Shown: piece by piece, positions 41,101 to 51,593 of the stretch
How positions within the stretch are numbered: the stretch's first letter is position 1
Layout of the letters: every line of letters starts with the position of its first letter
Source: Struthio camelus
Lineage: Eukaryota > Chordata > Aves > Struthioniformes > Struthionidae
Assembly (NCBI RefSeq): GCF_040807025.1
Contig: NC_090942.1
Location: forward strand, 200,192,247-200,256,246
Direction: 5' to 3'
DNA length: 64,000 nt
The notes under the pieces: generated by a model
What the model was told of the DNA's origin: nothing
Seen by the model: only the letters and a program-made list of their open reading frames with translations
Database searches by the model: none
Position numbers and translations under genes: made by a program

Positions 41101-44100
41101 AATATGATTTCACCTACAATATCATATCACAATATCTGTAATAATAATGTGTATTGTATTATGCTATATATCACATGGTAATTATAATTGTAGCATTCTA
41201 TAATATATATTTTTATAATTTATTATAGCTTTTATTATTATTTTTGTTTTCTCTTTGCAGGAAGTTCAAGAAAAGGCGTCTCTCTTTAATATGCAGTTGG
41301 ACTTAAGTGGGGCAATTCCCAGCCTTATAGTTGCCTTTGTCATTGTAGCTAACGGGGATCGCCAGGGACGAAAAAGGTCTCTAGTTTTACCATCAGTGGG
41401 AGCTCTGATTACAAATGTCTTCCTCGCTGTAATGTCATATTTTTCCTTGTCACTCTCTATCTTATATGCGGTTGCATTTATTACTGGACTGTTTGGGAGT
41501 ATGGCAGCTTTCCTTGGAGGAGGCTTTGCTTTTATCGCAGATCTGTGTCATGACGAGAAGCAGAAAACAACACGAATAGCTGTGGTTGATTTGATTTTTG
41601 GATTTGTATCTGGATTGGCGGGACTGTCTTCTGGCTACTTTATAAAAGGACTAGGCTTTACGTGGACGTTTGTGACAGCATCTCTGCTTCATGCCATTAA
41701 TATTATCTATATTATATTTTGTCTGGAAGATACAGTAGGTGTATCTGAATTCCAGCAACAGGAACCAGTATCTTGTAAAGAAGTTCTTAAAGAGACATTT
41801 TCTGGAGTGTACATGCTTTTTAAAAATGCCCCCTTTAAAAAGAGAATTTTAATCATTGTGTTGCTGTTTACATTTATGACTTACTTGTTTACTATGTTTG
41901 GTGGGAGTTCACTTTTTACACTGTATGAGCTGGATGAGCCACTCTGCTGGAATGAAGTATACATTGGATATGGAGCAGCTGCGTTCACTTCCATCTCTCT
42001 GACTAGTTTTTTAGGAGTTTACTTATTTTCTAAGTGTCTCAAAGACATTTATATTGTCTTTATTGGAATATTTTCTTGCATTGGAGGAATGGTCATGGCT
42101 GCCTTTGCCAAAACTACCCTGCTCATGTTTCTAGGTGAGTTCAGAACCAGGTGTTTTATGGTCAACAATACATATGAAAATACTGCTATGTTATCTATAG
42201 TTAATGCAGTTGGTAGTTATTGAAGTACCTTCTTGAAAGGGTCCTAAAGAGGTAAAAAAATACAAGGTTAGGTCAGACTCGTTTAGGGTTTAATTAAAAG
42301 AAGAGTGTGGAGGGTGAACAAAATCACTTATTACTGGTTTTTAGTGCTGTGCACACGTACTGGATTTATGATTTTTCTCTGTGCTTGGAGAGTTGTGTCT
42401 CAGTGCACTTTTGGTTTGATTTTTCTATTGCCTGTTACTCTCCAGGGAACTCAGCACTCAAAACTGTGTGACTAATTAATTTGCGATGTATTTGTAAATT
42501 CCCAGAGCTTTGTTCTTGTAATGTTTCATGACTGATTCGTTGCTTTACAGTAAGAGTACCATCTTTACTTTGCTTTATGCCTATTCCTGTTTTGCGATCC
42601 ATGCTGTCAAAAGTCGTTCTTGCTAGTGAACAAGGTGAGTAGTAGAACTTGTTTTTAAAAATTACAATAATATGTTATTTCATAACAGATGCACTAAGAT
42701 TACCTTTAAGCAAACAGATACTCATTGATATTTTAAGATTACTTTTCTTTTCAAGTTCCATATAATAAGATCCTATGTCATGATATTAGTGGCTTTTGGT
42801 TCTGAATTTAATACAAACAAGATTGTGTTCTTATGCTATACTGCAAGTTTCACCTTTGAAAGGAGATATAGCTCTAAAAAATGACCATGAGGAACGTGAA
42901 ACTGAAGCATGCTTAAGATTTGTACAGTTGTAGTTTTACAAGTGCTTCTACATTTGCCAGCTTTTGACATCCGGAGAAAGGTACACTTCTGCTATTTAGT
43001 CAGCATCACACCTTCTAATTTAGAAAGGTAAGCAGTAGATGATCAATTTAAAAAGCACTTGAAAACAAACAATTAAAAACTTGGATTCTGAGTTACTCAC
43101 CGTGCTTCATGGGTATCCATGGCTACTTACACATAGGATACTGAAGGATCCTCTCAAAAATGAGGAGATGCTTACGTGCTGAACCAGCAGTCTTTGTTGG
43201 GTCAGAGTCTCGGTGAATTTCTCCACATCTAAGGGGCAAGATTAGAAAAACAACAGAAGGGAAACAAGAAAGGGCAGAATGAGATTAGAAAGGACAAAGA
43301 ATTGGAAGGGGTAAAGGATTGAGCTGTGCTCAACATAGTTAGTGAGGATGAATAGTTTGAACTTGATGATGTGATACACAGATTGAAGAAAGTTGGTATG
43401 GTGGCAGAACAGTAGCAAAGAAAGATAGTTTCCATTAGCAAAACCTTTTTATTAAACAGACAACTGTTTTGAAAGCATGAAAGACACTTCCATGGCAAAG
43501 ACGTATGATACTCAGGTGCTTGTGACTTGCATACTGGCTAAAATACTGCAGATAGATCTTTGCTAAATGTCTTTCAAAACAAGTTTAAGAACTTTAGTAC
43601 TTTGAAAGGGTTTTCATTTTGTTTTGTTTGTAATCCATCCATTTCTTTTGGCAGGTTCTGTGTTTGCTTGTATTGCCTGTTTAGAAGTTGTGACCGGTAC
43701 TATTTCACTTTTAGTTTTTAATAGTCTCTATGCAGCTACTGTTGCATGGTTTTCGGGCTTCAGCTTCCTCTTATCAGCAGGCCTTTGTCTAATTCCACTG
43801 AGTGTGCTATGGTAAGTATATATCAGAAGGGTTCTTTTCTAGAATTTGACTACTTTTACTGATAACTTCTTGTTGGCACGCTTTGAGGCTGAATGGTTTA
43901 GTGCGGTAGTTCTCAAACTTTGTTATTTTCTAATATATTTAATATATTTTGTGTGTAGCCCACCCAGTTTGGGAACTGCTTGTATAGTGCAAGCCTATGA
44001 AAGGTATTCTGAGAACTTCTCAGCAGGGAGCTGCTTGGAGTGAGGCAGAGCTAAGACTAGGGGATGGAGCCGTGGTAAGAAGTCTTCCTCTGGACGATAG

Positions 44101-45852
44101 GACAGGAGAGAGGGAACCTATCGCTAACAGCTGCTTTGTCTCAGTGAAGCTTGTGATCAGTTCCTTGACAGCAATGGCTCAGCTGCTAGAAGCTGAAGCC
44201 TCCTTCTTAGCCTCCTTCTTTCTCTTTACTACCTATCTCCCACCTTGCTCAAGATTTCCCATCATCACTCTAATTCTGGCCCCGATCCAGCTACCTACCT
44301 CCAGCCCCATGCTCTGAACTTGACACCTACTTTCCCAGATTGAAATATATCCTAAATTTACTACTAGGAAGACTGCTCTTCCTTGGTTGCATGTGTGTGC
44401 CCTTCCATTGGTTTGAGGCCTGTACATGTGCCACTGAGAAAACATTTCGTGCAGAAAAAAAGTAACAGATCACTGTGAAAGACATGAGCTCAGTTTTGCA
44501 GTGTGAGCTCTTCTAGAAGATAACAAGGGTTATAAGCAAGACCAGTCCAGCCAGTTCATTTAATGAAATGCTATCTGTCCAGGTCCTTGGTCATGGATAC
44601 CTTCTGACCATGTTCCATTAAAATGTGTAGATCTGCACTAATGTTAAGCTCCATACGAATAAGCCTCTAGATATGTTGGAAAAAATACACTCTGTAGTAT
44701 TTGCATACAATATTATCTAGTGACCTTCTAGTAGTATTGACAGTGAAGGATCATTTTTTATGGGTATTCACAAAAGCTAAACTCACTTTGCATTTTTTCC
44801 AGTATAAATTATGGTTTTTTTGGATGCTGGAACATAGATCTAAGTGACAGAAGAGTCATTCTTCATTACTCCTCACTTGCATTCAGAAAAAAAAATGCTA
44901 TTTTTCTTAAGAGGACAGCACTCTGGCTAGAGGCTTTTATCTTTTTTCTAATGCCTAGACTTTACCTCAGTCCCCTTTTATCTCTAGATAGCTGCATTTT
45001 AAGGAGGCAGTAAGAATGCTGCAGATTTAGCACATTTCACATTATTTCAAATCCTTGTCTGCTTGACTACATTATTTTTCCTCAGTCTATTCAGGGTAGC
45101 TGTACTAACAGTAACTTAAGAGTAAGGTAGTGATGGGTCTCAGACCTAAGGGAATTGAAGCAAAGGAGTCATGTGCTGGGTACAGAGAATACTTACCAAG
45201 AAGGTAATAAAAAAGTGAGAGAGTTCAGTTGTGGCCAAAGGCCCAGTAAGTACCTTCAATTTATAAAATACTTGTTTTATTTAGTTCAGTGCTGTATGAT
45301 AAAGTTACTGTTAAAAAAGCAGTCCCTTCTGAGCAAAGGGTAATAAATATTTACCATTAAATGAGTCCATCCTGTAATCAGGACTGTAGTTTATCCTCAC
45401 AGTCTTGCAGCTTATTTCTCTTTTCCTTCCATCGTTAGTGTTTCAGATGTCCTGCCCTTTGAATAACCTTTCTAAAACTATTCTTTTGAGAGCCTAATGC
45501 AATGTTATTATTTGAGATCAGAAGCAGTAGCTTGTTCCAGTCTGTAATAAATCTGGCATAGTAGTTCAGTGCTTTTCAAAGAGAGCAGAAATAATGTTGT
45601 CTAACTTGTGTAATAAAGGCAAGTACTGTCGTTGCTGTTATTTACTGAGACCCATCATGAGCAAACAGTGGCTTTAACCAAGCTATCGGGTATCTTGGTG
45701 CTGAATCAGCATGCTGTACTTGGCTATCTCAGCTAAAGATATCTGTCTTATCTCTGCCTTACAGCTGGCTTCTGTGCACAAGCTGGAACGGAGAGGATTT
45801 GGCTCTACTTGTACAGGAAGAAGTATCCAGCATAGACAGCACTGAGAGTTGA
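34911..45852 (+). CDS. SLC46A3: Solute carrier family 46 member 3 (lysosomal transporter)
   Basis: Coding exons are 34911-35102, 41261-42134, 42551-42634, 43655-43811 and 45765-45852, joined in phase (0, 1, 1, 2) to 1395 bases encoding 464 residues, close to the roughly 460 of mammalian SLC46A3. All introns are GT-AG. The product is a major-facilitator membrane protein with about 12 helices. The family is known as lysosomal and proton-coupled, exporting steroid conjugates, bile acids and the catabolites of non-cleavable antibody-drug conjugates to the cytosol; a link to lysosomal copper has also been reported. Recognition rests on the N-terminal VEP motif, YRRLWEE, the MFS loop 2-3 motif DRQGRK, the YELDxPLCWNEVxIGYG block, VLRSMLSKVV, and ATVAW followed by FLLSAGL. 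The ATG chosen aligns with the usual family N-terminus. The neighbour POMP converges from the other strand, as in mammals. The window contains the whole coding region with no frameshift. Confidence 0.96.
35103..41260 (+). other. SLC46A3: SLC46A3 intron 1
   Basis: A 6.2-kb GT-AG intron with no coding content seen. The last 220 bases (about 41040-41250) are extremely AT-rich with many TATA/ATAT steps, followed by a good pyrimidine tract and the acceptor TTTGCAG at 41254-41260. Confidence 0.85.
41261..42134 (+). CDS. SLC46A3: SLC46A3 coding exon 2 (residues 65-355)
   Basis: This large exon carries most of the transporter: the end of loop 1, TM2 (about 80-94), the MFS signature loop (G96-D-R-Q-G-R-K102), TM3 to TM6, the central cytosolic loop containing FKNAPFKKR, and TM7 to TM9. 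It begins GAA-GTT-CAA directly after the acceptor and ends one base into a Val codon at donor TAG|GTGAGT (phase 1). The frame is uninterrupted over 874 bases. Confidence 0.96.
42551..42634 (+). CDS. SLC46A3: SLC46A3 coding exon 3
   Basis: An 84-base symmetric exon (phase 1 to phase 1) encoding residues 356-383, including PIPVLRSMLSKVV, a strongly conserved family block between TM10 and TM11. The acceptor is TTTACAG and the donor CAAG|GTGAGT. It is too short for most ORF surveys; it was identified by phase and family wording. Skipping it would keep the frame but remove the TM10-11 link. Confidence 0.93.
43655..43811 (+). CDS. SLC46A3: SLC46A3 coding exon 4
   Basis: Encodes residues 384-435, the last two membrane helices, with landmarks FACIACLE, YAATVAW and FLLSAGL. 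The acceptor is TTTTGGCAG. The donor G|GTAAGT splits the Cys436 codon after two bases (phase 2). Confidence 0.94.
43812..45764 (+). other. SLC46A3: SLC46A3 intron 4
   Basis: A 1.95-kb GT-AG intron ending at acceptor TGCCTTACAG. It hosts the small hAT-type element at 43904-43981. Open frames within it (for example 43997-44317) have no family resemblance and no supporting splice structure. Confidence 0.85.
43896..43989. mobile_element. hAT-type MITE with target-site duplication
   Basis: Element 43904-43981 (78 bp) is bounded by terminal inverted repeats: the left end CGGTAGTTCTCAAACT and the right end, read on the other strand, AAGCAGTTCCCAAACT. Both resemble the CAGTGGTTCTCAAACT terminus of old hAT (Charlie/MER5-like) elements. 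The flanks GTTTAGTG (43896-43903) and GTATAGTG (43982-43989) match at 7 of 8 bases, the 8-bp duplication expected for hAT insertion. The interior is short and AT-rich, with no transposase, so this is a non-autonomous fossil. Confidence 0.75.
45765..45852 (+). CDS. SLC46A3: SLC46A3 coding exon 5 and stop
   Basis: Encodes the cytosolic tail. It begins by completing Cys436, continues CTSWNGEDLALLVQEE and ends at TGA 45850-45852. The tail contains E446-D-L-A-L-L451, an acidic dileucine pattern ([DE]xxxL[LI]) that fits AP-dependent sorting to lysosomes (inference). Its match to the conserved TSWN...LLIQEE tail of the family fixes this exon. Confidence 0.92.
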
Positions 45853-46843
45853 ACAAAGGATTCACTTACCTGGGTTTTCTAATCTGACCTGCAGTGGCAG
45901 AGACCCTTATATCACACACAGCATAGAGTTAACACAACAATTAAAGATGCAGTCTAAAAGCAGCCCTGCAGCAATAACCACTAAACTGATAGCCCTCTAT
46001 TTCCAGTGTCTCCTTTTAGCACTTGAATTAAGCAAGCTCTTATACTTAACTATGCAAATAGGCTGGCAGTAGAGATTTTAATGCTGCTTTCAGCACAGGG
46101 AAAAGATAAGGTCTTTCCACCTACGCTTTCTCAAGTTTGAAAATGTTAGCTGTGGCATGTTGTACATCTTGTATCATTCTAAGTGGGGTGACAGTGACGA
46201 TAAGCTTATTAGCTCTTTAGCCAGAGTGCACGAGAGAATTCTGTTGAAGCCACAGAGCTCATGCCGGCTAAAGATGCAGTCCACCGTGGATATCATGAAA
46301 GGGCCGTCTTACTGTGAAGCACACAGAATTGTCTGAAATTAGTAAACTAAAAGGTCCTTCTTTCAGAAGGCAACCAAACTGGAAGAAATACTTCTCTGTA
46401 AGTAGAAGTACATCTGCTGTAAGCTGCAGTTAGCAGAGAATGTTTGTGCAAGTTTAACTTACGATGTGTGGACTTTGCCTCTGACTTAGTTCTTAAAATG
46501 GATTTTCACACTGAACAGTCATACTTAGAAAATTTCCAGCTTGCGGAGTGTGAAGTTACGCCTATGCCTACATTTTGCACAGACCATATTGCACATTTAT
46601 TTTTAGATTATACATCTATGATCCTTTTCCATGTATTTGGGACTGCATACAGACACTTCTGTTCTTTCTCCCATAAATACTTCTTTTCCAGTTAAGCTGG
46701 GCTATACTGACTTAAATCTTTCTCCTAGGGAAAGGATGTGATATCTTTTCTCTTCAGTGGATCTTCTGATTTTTTTTTAATAACCCTGAAATGAGGTGAC
46801 AAATTCTGAACCATGCATCTAATCATCTTGCAATGTAGCATAA

Positions 46844-47045
46844 TTTATTAGCACTTGAGTAGCATTTCTCATCTTCAAAGCACCTTATAAATGCTATTCA
46901 TTTTAAAGAACATACGTCTGTAACAGATAATTCTCCCCCCGTTTCAGAGAGAGGGAAATAAACAGAGTAGTGACTTGCCCTCAGTCACAGTGCAAATCAG
47001 CAAGAGCACCAAATCTAGAAATCAGTTTCTGCTCCTTGACTCTTC
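46844..47045 (-). mobile_element. MIR-like SINE remnant
   Basis: Read on the plus strand, the segment follows the reverse complement of a MIR/CORE-SINE: 'gcacttgagtagcatttctc', 'cttataaatgct', 'ttctccccccgtttcagaga', then 'gtgacttgccctcagtcaca' and 'aaatcagcaagagca', in the same order and spacing as the mammalian-wide consensus. It is diverged and truncated. The orientation is therefore minus. The assignment is by pattern, not alignment. Confidence 0.6.
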
Positions 47046-48460
47046 AGCTTTTTGCTTGAGAGCTTTATGCAGAAACTAGCACAGTTTCTGAAATGTACAG
47101 CACAGCAGAAAAAAACATGAATGTGATCACCATGTTAAATAAGCACATGGGAGTGGTCCTTAAGAGTTTTACAGCTAATGTTGTGCTGATTCCTGAAAGT
47201 ACAGGTAGGCTGTGTGTGACTTTCTTCCCCCAGAACGGATTACGTGGAAAAATCAAAATATGATAAGCTGGCTGATGTTCACAAGAGGAAAATGGTACGA
47301 AAGCAACTGTGAAGTGGAAACTGACTTCACATGCACATAGCATAGGATAAAAATGAGGAAGGACAACCATAGCATAATCAGTGGTCTACTAGCATCTATT
47401 AGTGTCAGTCATATGAACAGATCACTTCTGCAGAGCGTCTCAGTGGTACTCCACCAAAAAAACATCAGCACAGGAGGATGATAGTATGGCAGATCCTTTC
47501 TTGTTTGAACTACGGTATTGTTCCAAGCTACGCATCGTGGCCACTAAGAGGTTTGGAAAAGAGTTCAAATAAGGTCAAGGAGAGTTATCCTATACAGGAT
47601 ACTACTGTGTGTCATGGCTGAAAGCTGTTCATTTCCTCCAAGATAAGGGCAATGAAGCTTTATGCAGCTAGTAAATAGAGCTTCTGTCCTGAACTACCAA
47701 GGCTGCCCATTAAAGACCATTAGCTTTTGCTATGTAGTTTGAAGAGCGGCCAGTAAATAAGACTCTCTGCCCCTGCACTGCCTGAGTTGCTGCCAATTTC
47801 TTGGAGAAGCAGGCTGAGTTTTACAATGATCAGTGGGTCCAAAACATAGTAAGTACTTCCAGAGAGATTAATGAAACACTGATCTGAAGGACTTCAGCAC
47901 AAAGATTACATTGTCTTCCTTTTTCTTTATGTCTGTCCTTCTTTATAAAAAGGGCGTGTCCTTTCATTTCCTCTTCCTCAATGAAGGCCTCTGCTATGGC
48001 TCTGATGGTAGCAACAAAGAAATCTAATTCAGCAGTAGCATTCTGTTAGTGTAAATGAGAATTTTCACATACAGTTCAGGGATGGCTTTGTTATGGTTTG
48101 ATCTCACTGTACAAAATATCTGTTGTTTACAAAATATTTCTGGCAGACACAGCCTTTAGAACTGGCTGCAAAGTTTGGTCAAAACACCTGTAGGATATGA
48201 AGCGTTGTTTAAAGTGTCTGGCAGAATGCAAACTGAGGAGCCAGGTACTCATGAGCTTTTTGTTTTTAAATCAAAATCTTAAGGTTTGTAATAGTTGGTC
48301 CATGTATATATAAAGGCAAATATTATTTTGACGGAAGTTAATAAAGTGAAATTTGGTCTTTTAAACTCTACCTTGTATTTGTAGCTCTTGAATTGATTGT
48401 TGACAAATAACCAGCAGGATGTGAACAGTAGCAGCAGCACTAGTGTCATGTTTTTTGAAG

Positions 48461-48739
48461 TCATAAAAAAAATAGTAGCGCATGAAAATGCGCTCTTGCT
48501 TCCCTCCAGTGCTTAGTGAGAGGAAAGGATACTGCCAAGAACACCAGCACCAAGAGGAGGAGGGGAACTACACAGCAGGACAGCACTATCTGCAAGAAGT
48601 CAGCATGGGTGCAATGCTGGTTTAAGCCTCCACCAGACCTGTGCCTCAGGTTGGGCCCAAAGAGAGCATAACGAGGCAAGACCTGGAGGCAGGGGGCCAT
48701 CCCAGCTCCACCTGGCTGCACAGGCACCACGCTTGGCAT
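48461..48739 (-). CDS. Unrecognised hydrophobic open frame (doubtful gene)
   Basis: A 92-codon open frame whose second half begins right after an acceptor-like TTCTTGCAG and encodes one strong hydrophobic segment (VVPLLLLVLVFLAVSF) followed by a basic tail. It sits in a GC-richer patch between the two genes. I do not recognise the product. The hydrophobicity could simply reflect a CT-rich tract, and no upstream exon was found, so it may well be chance. Confidence 0.15.
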   Translation of the reverse strand: MPSVVPVQPGGAGMAPCLQVLPRYALFGPNLRHRSGGGLNQHCTHADFLQIVLSCCVVPLLLLVLVFLAVSFPLTKHWREARAHFHALLFFL

Positions 48740-51078
48740 GCCTAAGCCTGGACACAGCCTGTGGGCTGCTACTTGCAGAACTTCTCTTACAGAGTGAGGC
48801 CCCTACAAAAGGGGGAGAAGGGGCTGGGCCAGGAATACCAACTGCCAGCCTAGCTCAACCCACTGCACAAAGATTAATTTTGCCCCTTTTTCTGTGTATG
48901 AAAGGGCTGTACATTTTTCGTCAGACATTTTGCAAGTGCAATCCTTCCTTTTTATCTCAAAAGTTCTTCATCCCAGTCCTGGCTGACTCCCACAGCTAAA
49001 ATGAACAACTTGCAGCATAAACTCTTCCCCATGCCATTGCTTTCCAGCCTGGCTATCCCCTAAAATTAGCTTTTACAGACATGTTGAACAACCCAACTTC
49101 CCTGCTCCAAGCGTCATTTGCTCCCATCCAAGATGATAAACCATGCAAATCCTTGAACAAAACCAACTACAAATTATGTCTGGCCTCCTAATCTGTGCCC
49201 ACTCTTCACTACACTAGTAAGAAACAGTACTAAGTTACTCATAAAGTACTTAAGCACAGACACCGTAGCACCCAACTTTCAACCAACAACAGGAAAGGCC
49301 AGCTAACTAGATCTGCTGAAGCAGGGAGCCTATAAGGCACTTGTAACTGTGAACAACCCCAGCATAGCTCCCTGCGTTCTGCAGCCCCATTCCTGGAACA
49401 GTACCATTACACTGCAGGAAGGGGGAACTGAAAATCTCTCAAAAGGTCTATTCCCCTCTCTTAAGCACTCCCAGACCTGATAAGGTTATCCCACAGCCCT
49501 TCTGGCCTGAGCCTATGTCAGCATAAAGCCAAGTGAACCAAAAGGAGCTTGCTTTATTGCATCACCTTGCTTTCTTTCACTGTTTACAAAACACTACCAT
49601 GAAACTTTAGTCACTTCTAAAGTAACAGCCAATCCTGTTATTGAAGTACAGCAACTCACATATAGAATAAACAGCTACCTAAAAGAGTGTGCAAGTCTAT
49701 GCTTTCATGTTCCATTATTGTTCTGTGTTTAGCCTCACTGAAGCAAAGGAAAAAAATATAAATGAAGCCTGAACTTGCACTTATTAGCAAAAGCCTCCAA
49801 TCTCCACAACTCTCCAGTGAAAGACAACTTTAAAAAGCTCACTTTTTAAATGAAAGAAGTTTGAATTTAAAAATAAATAAAATAGCTAGTATCTTATAAT
49901 ATTAAATAGCCAGCAAAGTATATTATATTATACTTTCTCAACATTTCTAATTTGCTGCAAGTTTTTTTTAATAAGTATGCATAGCAGCATTGTAACGTTT
50001 ACAAGAGAGAAGCTCCCTATGGGCTAACGCTCATAATTTGTGGCAGCTTTAAGCATACTGAAAAGCACAAAAGATGTTTTGTATTGTGAAAGAGGTTTAT
50101 AGCAGTGCATTTCTGCCTAAGTGATCTACAATGGAACCCTAGTGCTAACTATCAAGTTTTTTGGCACTTAACAGACATCAAAAGCTGCTTAATAAATGTT
50201 TCTGCCTTAGAAATATTGTTTCAGGCTCCCTGCAGATGACAAGAGACAGGTCCTTTTGGACTGCAGACCTTTTTCCACACACACACAGGAGAGGGAAGAA
50301 AGCCTGAGTTCAGGGGCACAGGGTTTCAGATACAATCACAAACAATACACCAAAAAGTGGAAAAGAAATAACTTGTAAAACTTTGTCTAGTTACTATTTC
50401 AGTTGTGCACAGTGCCATACAGTATTAGCTCCCTTGCAAGAATTGTACATAATATGACATCAGAAAATAGTTATTGTTATACCCGTGAACTTAATGAAGG
50501 TGCCCAATTAAACACACAAACACACCCTTCAGTAGCCTACTCCTTGCTAAAACATTAAGATCAGATTTTGGTAAATCCATACAGAGTTATTTTTGATCTA
50601 ATACCATTGTATTCTCATGCTCTTACTGCAGCAGCTTTGTTACGTACTGTCATAATGAAATAGTATTATTTCTTAATCTCTGAATAACAAAATACCTAGA
50701 TCTAGGGCTGCTCTTTTGCAGTTATGTTCCCAAATGGATTTTAAAATACTTGGTTCAAGTCTAAGTGGAAGTTCTTTCCAGTTTCAGAAATCAGAATATC
50801 CTCTCAGGCACAGAGCTGCAATAAAATTCAGACTTTTAACTCCTTTCTTTCAGTGGTACTTCCAGTTCTGCACAATATTACAATGGCTTACTAGTAAGTG
50901 CACTACTGTCAACAGGAAGAAGAAAATGTATGTAGTAGGATTCCACTGGCAGTGTGGATGCCACTGCAGATCTTTAAAGAAACTGCAGAAGAAAACAGAA
51001 GCACTGTATGTTGGGGATAAGAGATGCTTGATTTACGATTAAATATATTTTGGAACGCCACAGCATTTATAGCAAACT

Positions 51079-51452
51079 TTTATTCAATGATTAAAAAAAA
51101 GTATGGAAATTTTCATGAACAAAAAAGTTACTCAATGGAAAATATCTTCTTTTCCCATTTAAAAAGTTCTTTTGCAAGAACATTCATTAAATGCATTTGC
51201 CTACAGTAATCAGTTTTAAAATGCACGGGCATTTTTGGATTTCTTGTATACATATATAGCATTTCCATAGTTAAGAAGCTATTATCCTGAGCAGTTTACG
51301 AAGAGACATTATTTAATCTAGTTACAGGACATTGCTATAATTGACAACGAGCACAAAACAATTTATAGACTTTAAACATTTAATGTGCCTTTTCATCAAG
51401 GAAGGCAAGTGATATCTGTAGGACTGTTTAACACTGCAAGTGTCACTTTAAT
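51079..51452 (-). terminator. POMP: POMP polyadenylation-signal candidates
   Basis: On the minus strand an ATTAAA lies at 51452-51447, 74 bases past the stop codon. Further ATTAAA copies are at 51384-51379 and near 51311, and a canonical AATAAA is at 51084-51079, giving a 3' UTR of roughly 450 bases. The canonical hexamer is the best single candidate. Confidence 0.45.
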
Positions 51453-51525
51453 ATAATGTATTTGGGTCTGTATTACAAAGACAAACACAAAACATCTATG
51501 GAGAACAGACTTGGAGTACATTTTG

Positions 51526-51593
51526 TTACAATAAACCAAGCTTGTATTCCATCATCATGTGTGGCTCTCCCATAACCTCACTCTGTGAGGGAT
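51526..51593 (-). CDS. POMP: POMP exon 6 (C-terminus and stop)
   Basis: Encodes DPSQSEVMGEPH, a run of three Met, then EYKLGLL and TAA at 51528-51526. The acceptor TTGTTCCAG is preceded by a long pyrimidine tract (the A-rich run 51601-51625 on the plus strand). The Met triplet replaces the more usual L-M-V and is a small lineage difference. Confidence 0.95.

Larger units (their letters stand above)
45853..51525. other. Convergent intergenic region with the 3' UTRs of both genes
   Basis: 5.7 kb separates the two stop codons. Plus-strand poly(A)-signal candidates for SLC46A3 are ATTAAA at 45940-45945, AATAAA at 46957-46962 (inside a MIR remnant) and AATAAA at 48340-48345. For POMP on the minus strand see 51079-51452. 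Which signals are used cannot be told from sequence. A GC-richer patch at about 48480-48880 contains a hydrophobic open frame, listed separately. Confidence 0.6.

Noticed and set aside
43997-44317. 106-codon open frame in SLC46A3 intron 4
   Set aside because: Unrelated to SLC46A3, no splice support, typical chance length for intronic sequence.
50716-51042. Plus-strand 108-codon open frame antisense to the POMP 3' end
   Set aside because: Low-complexity, no family resemblance, and best explained as a chance frame opposite the 3' UTR.
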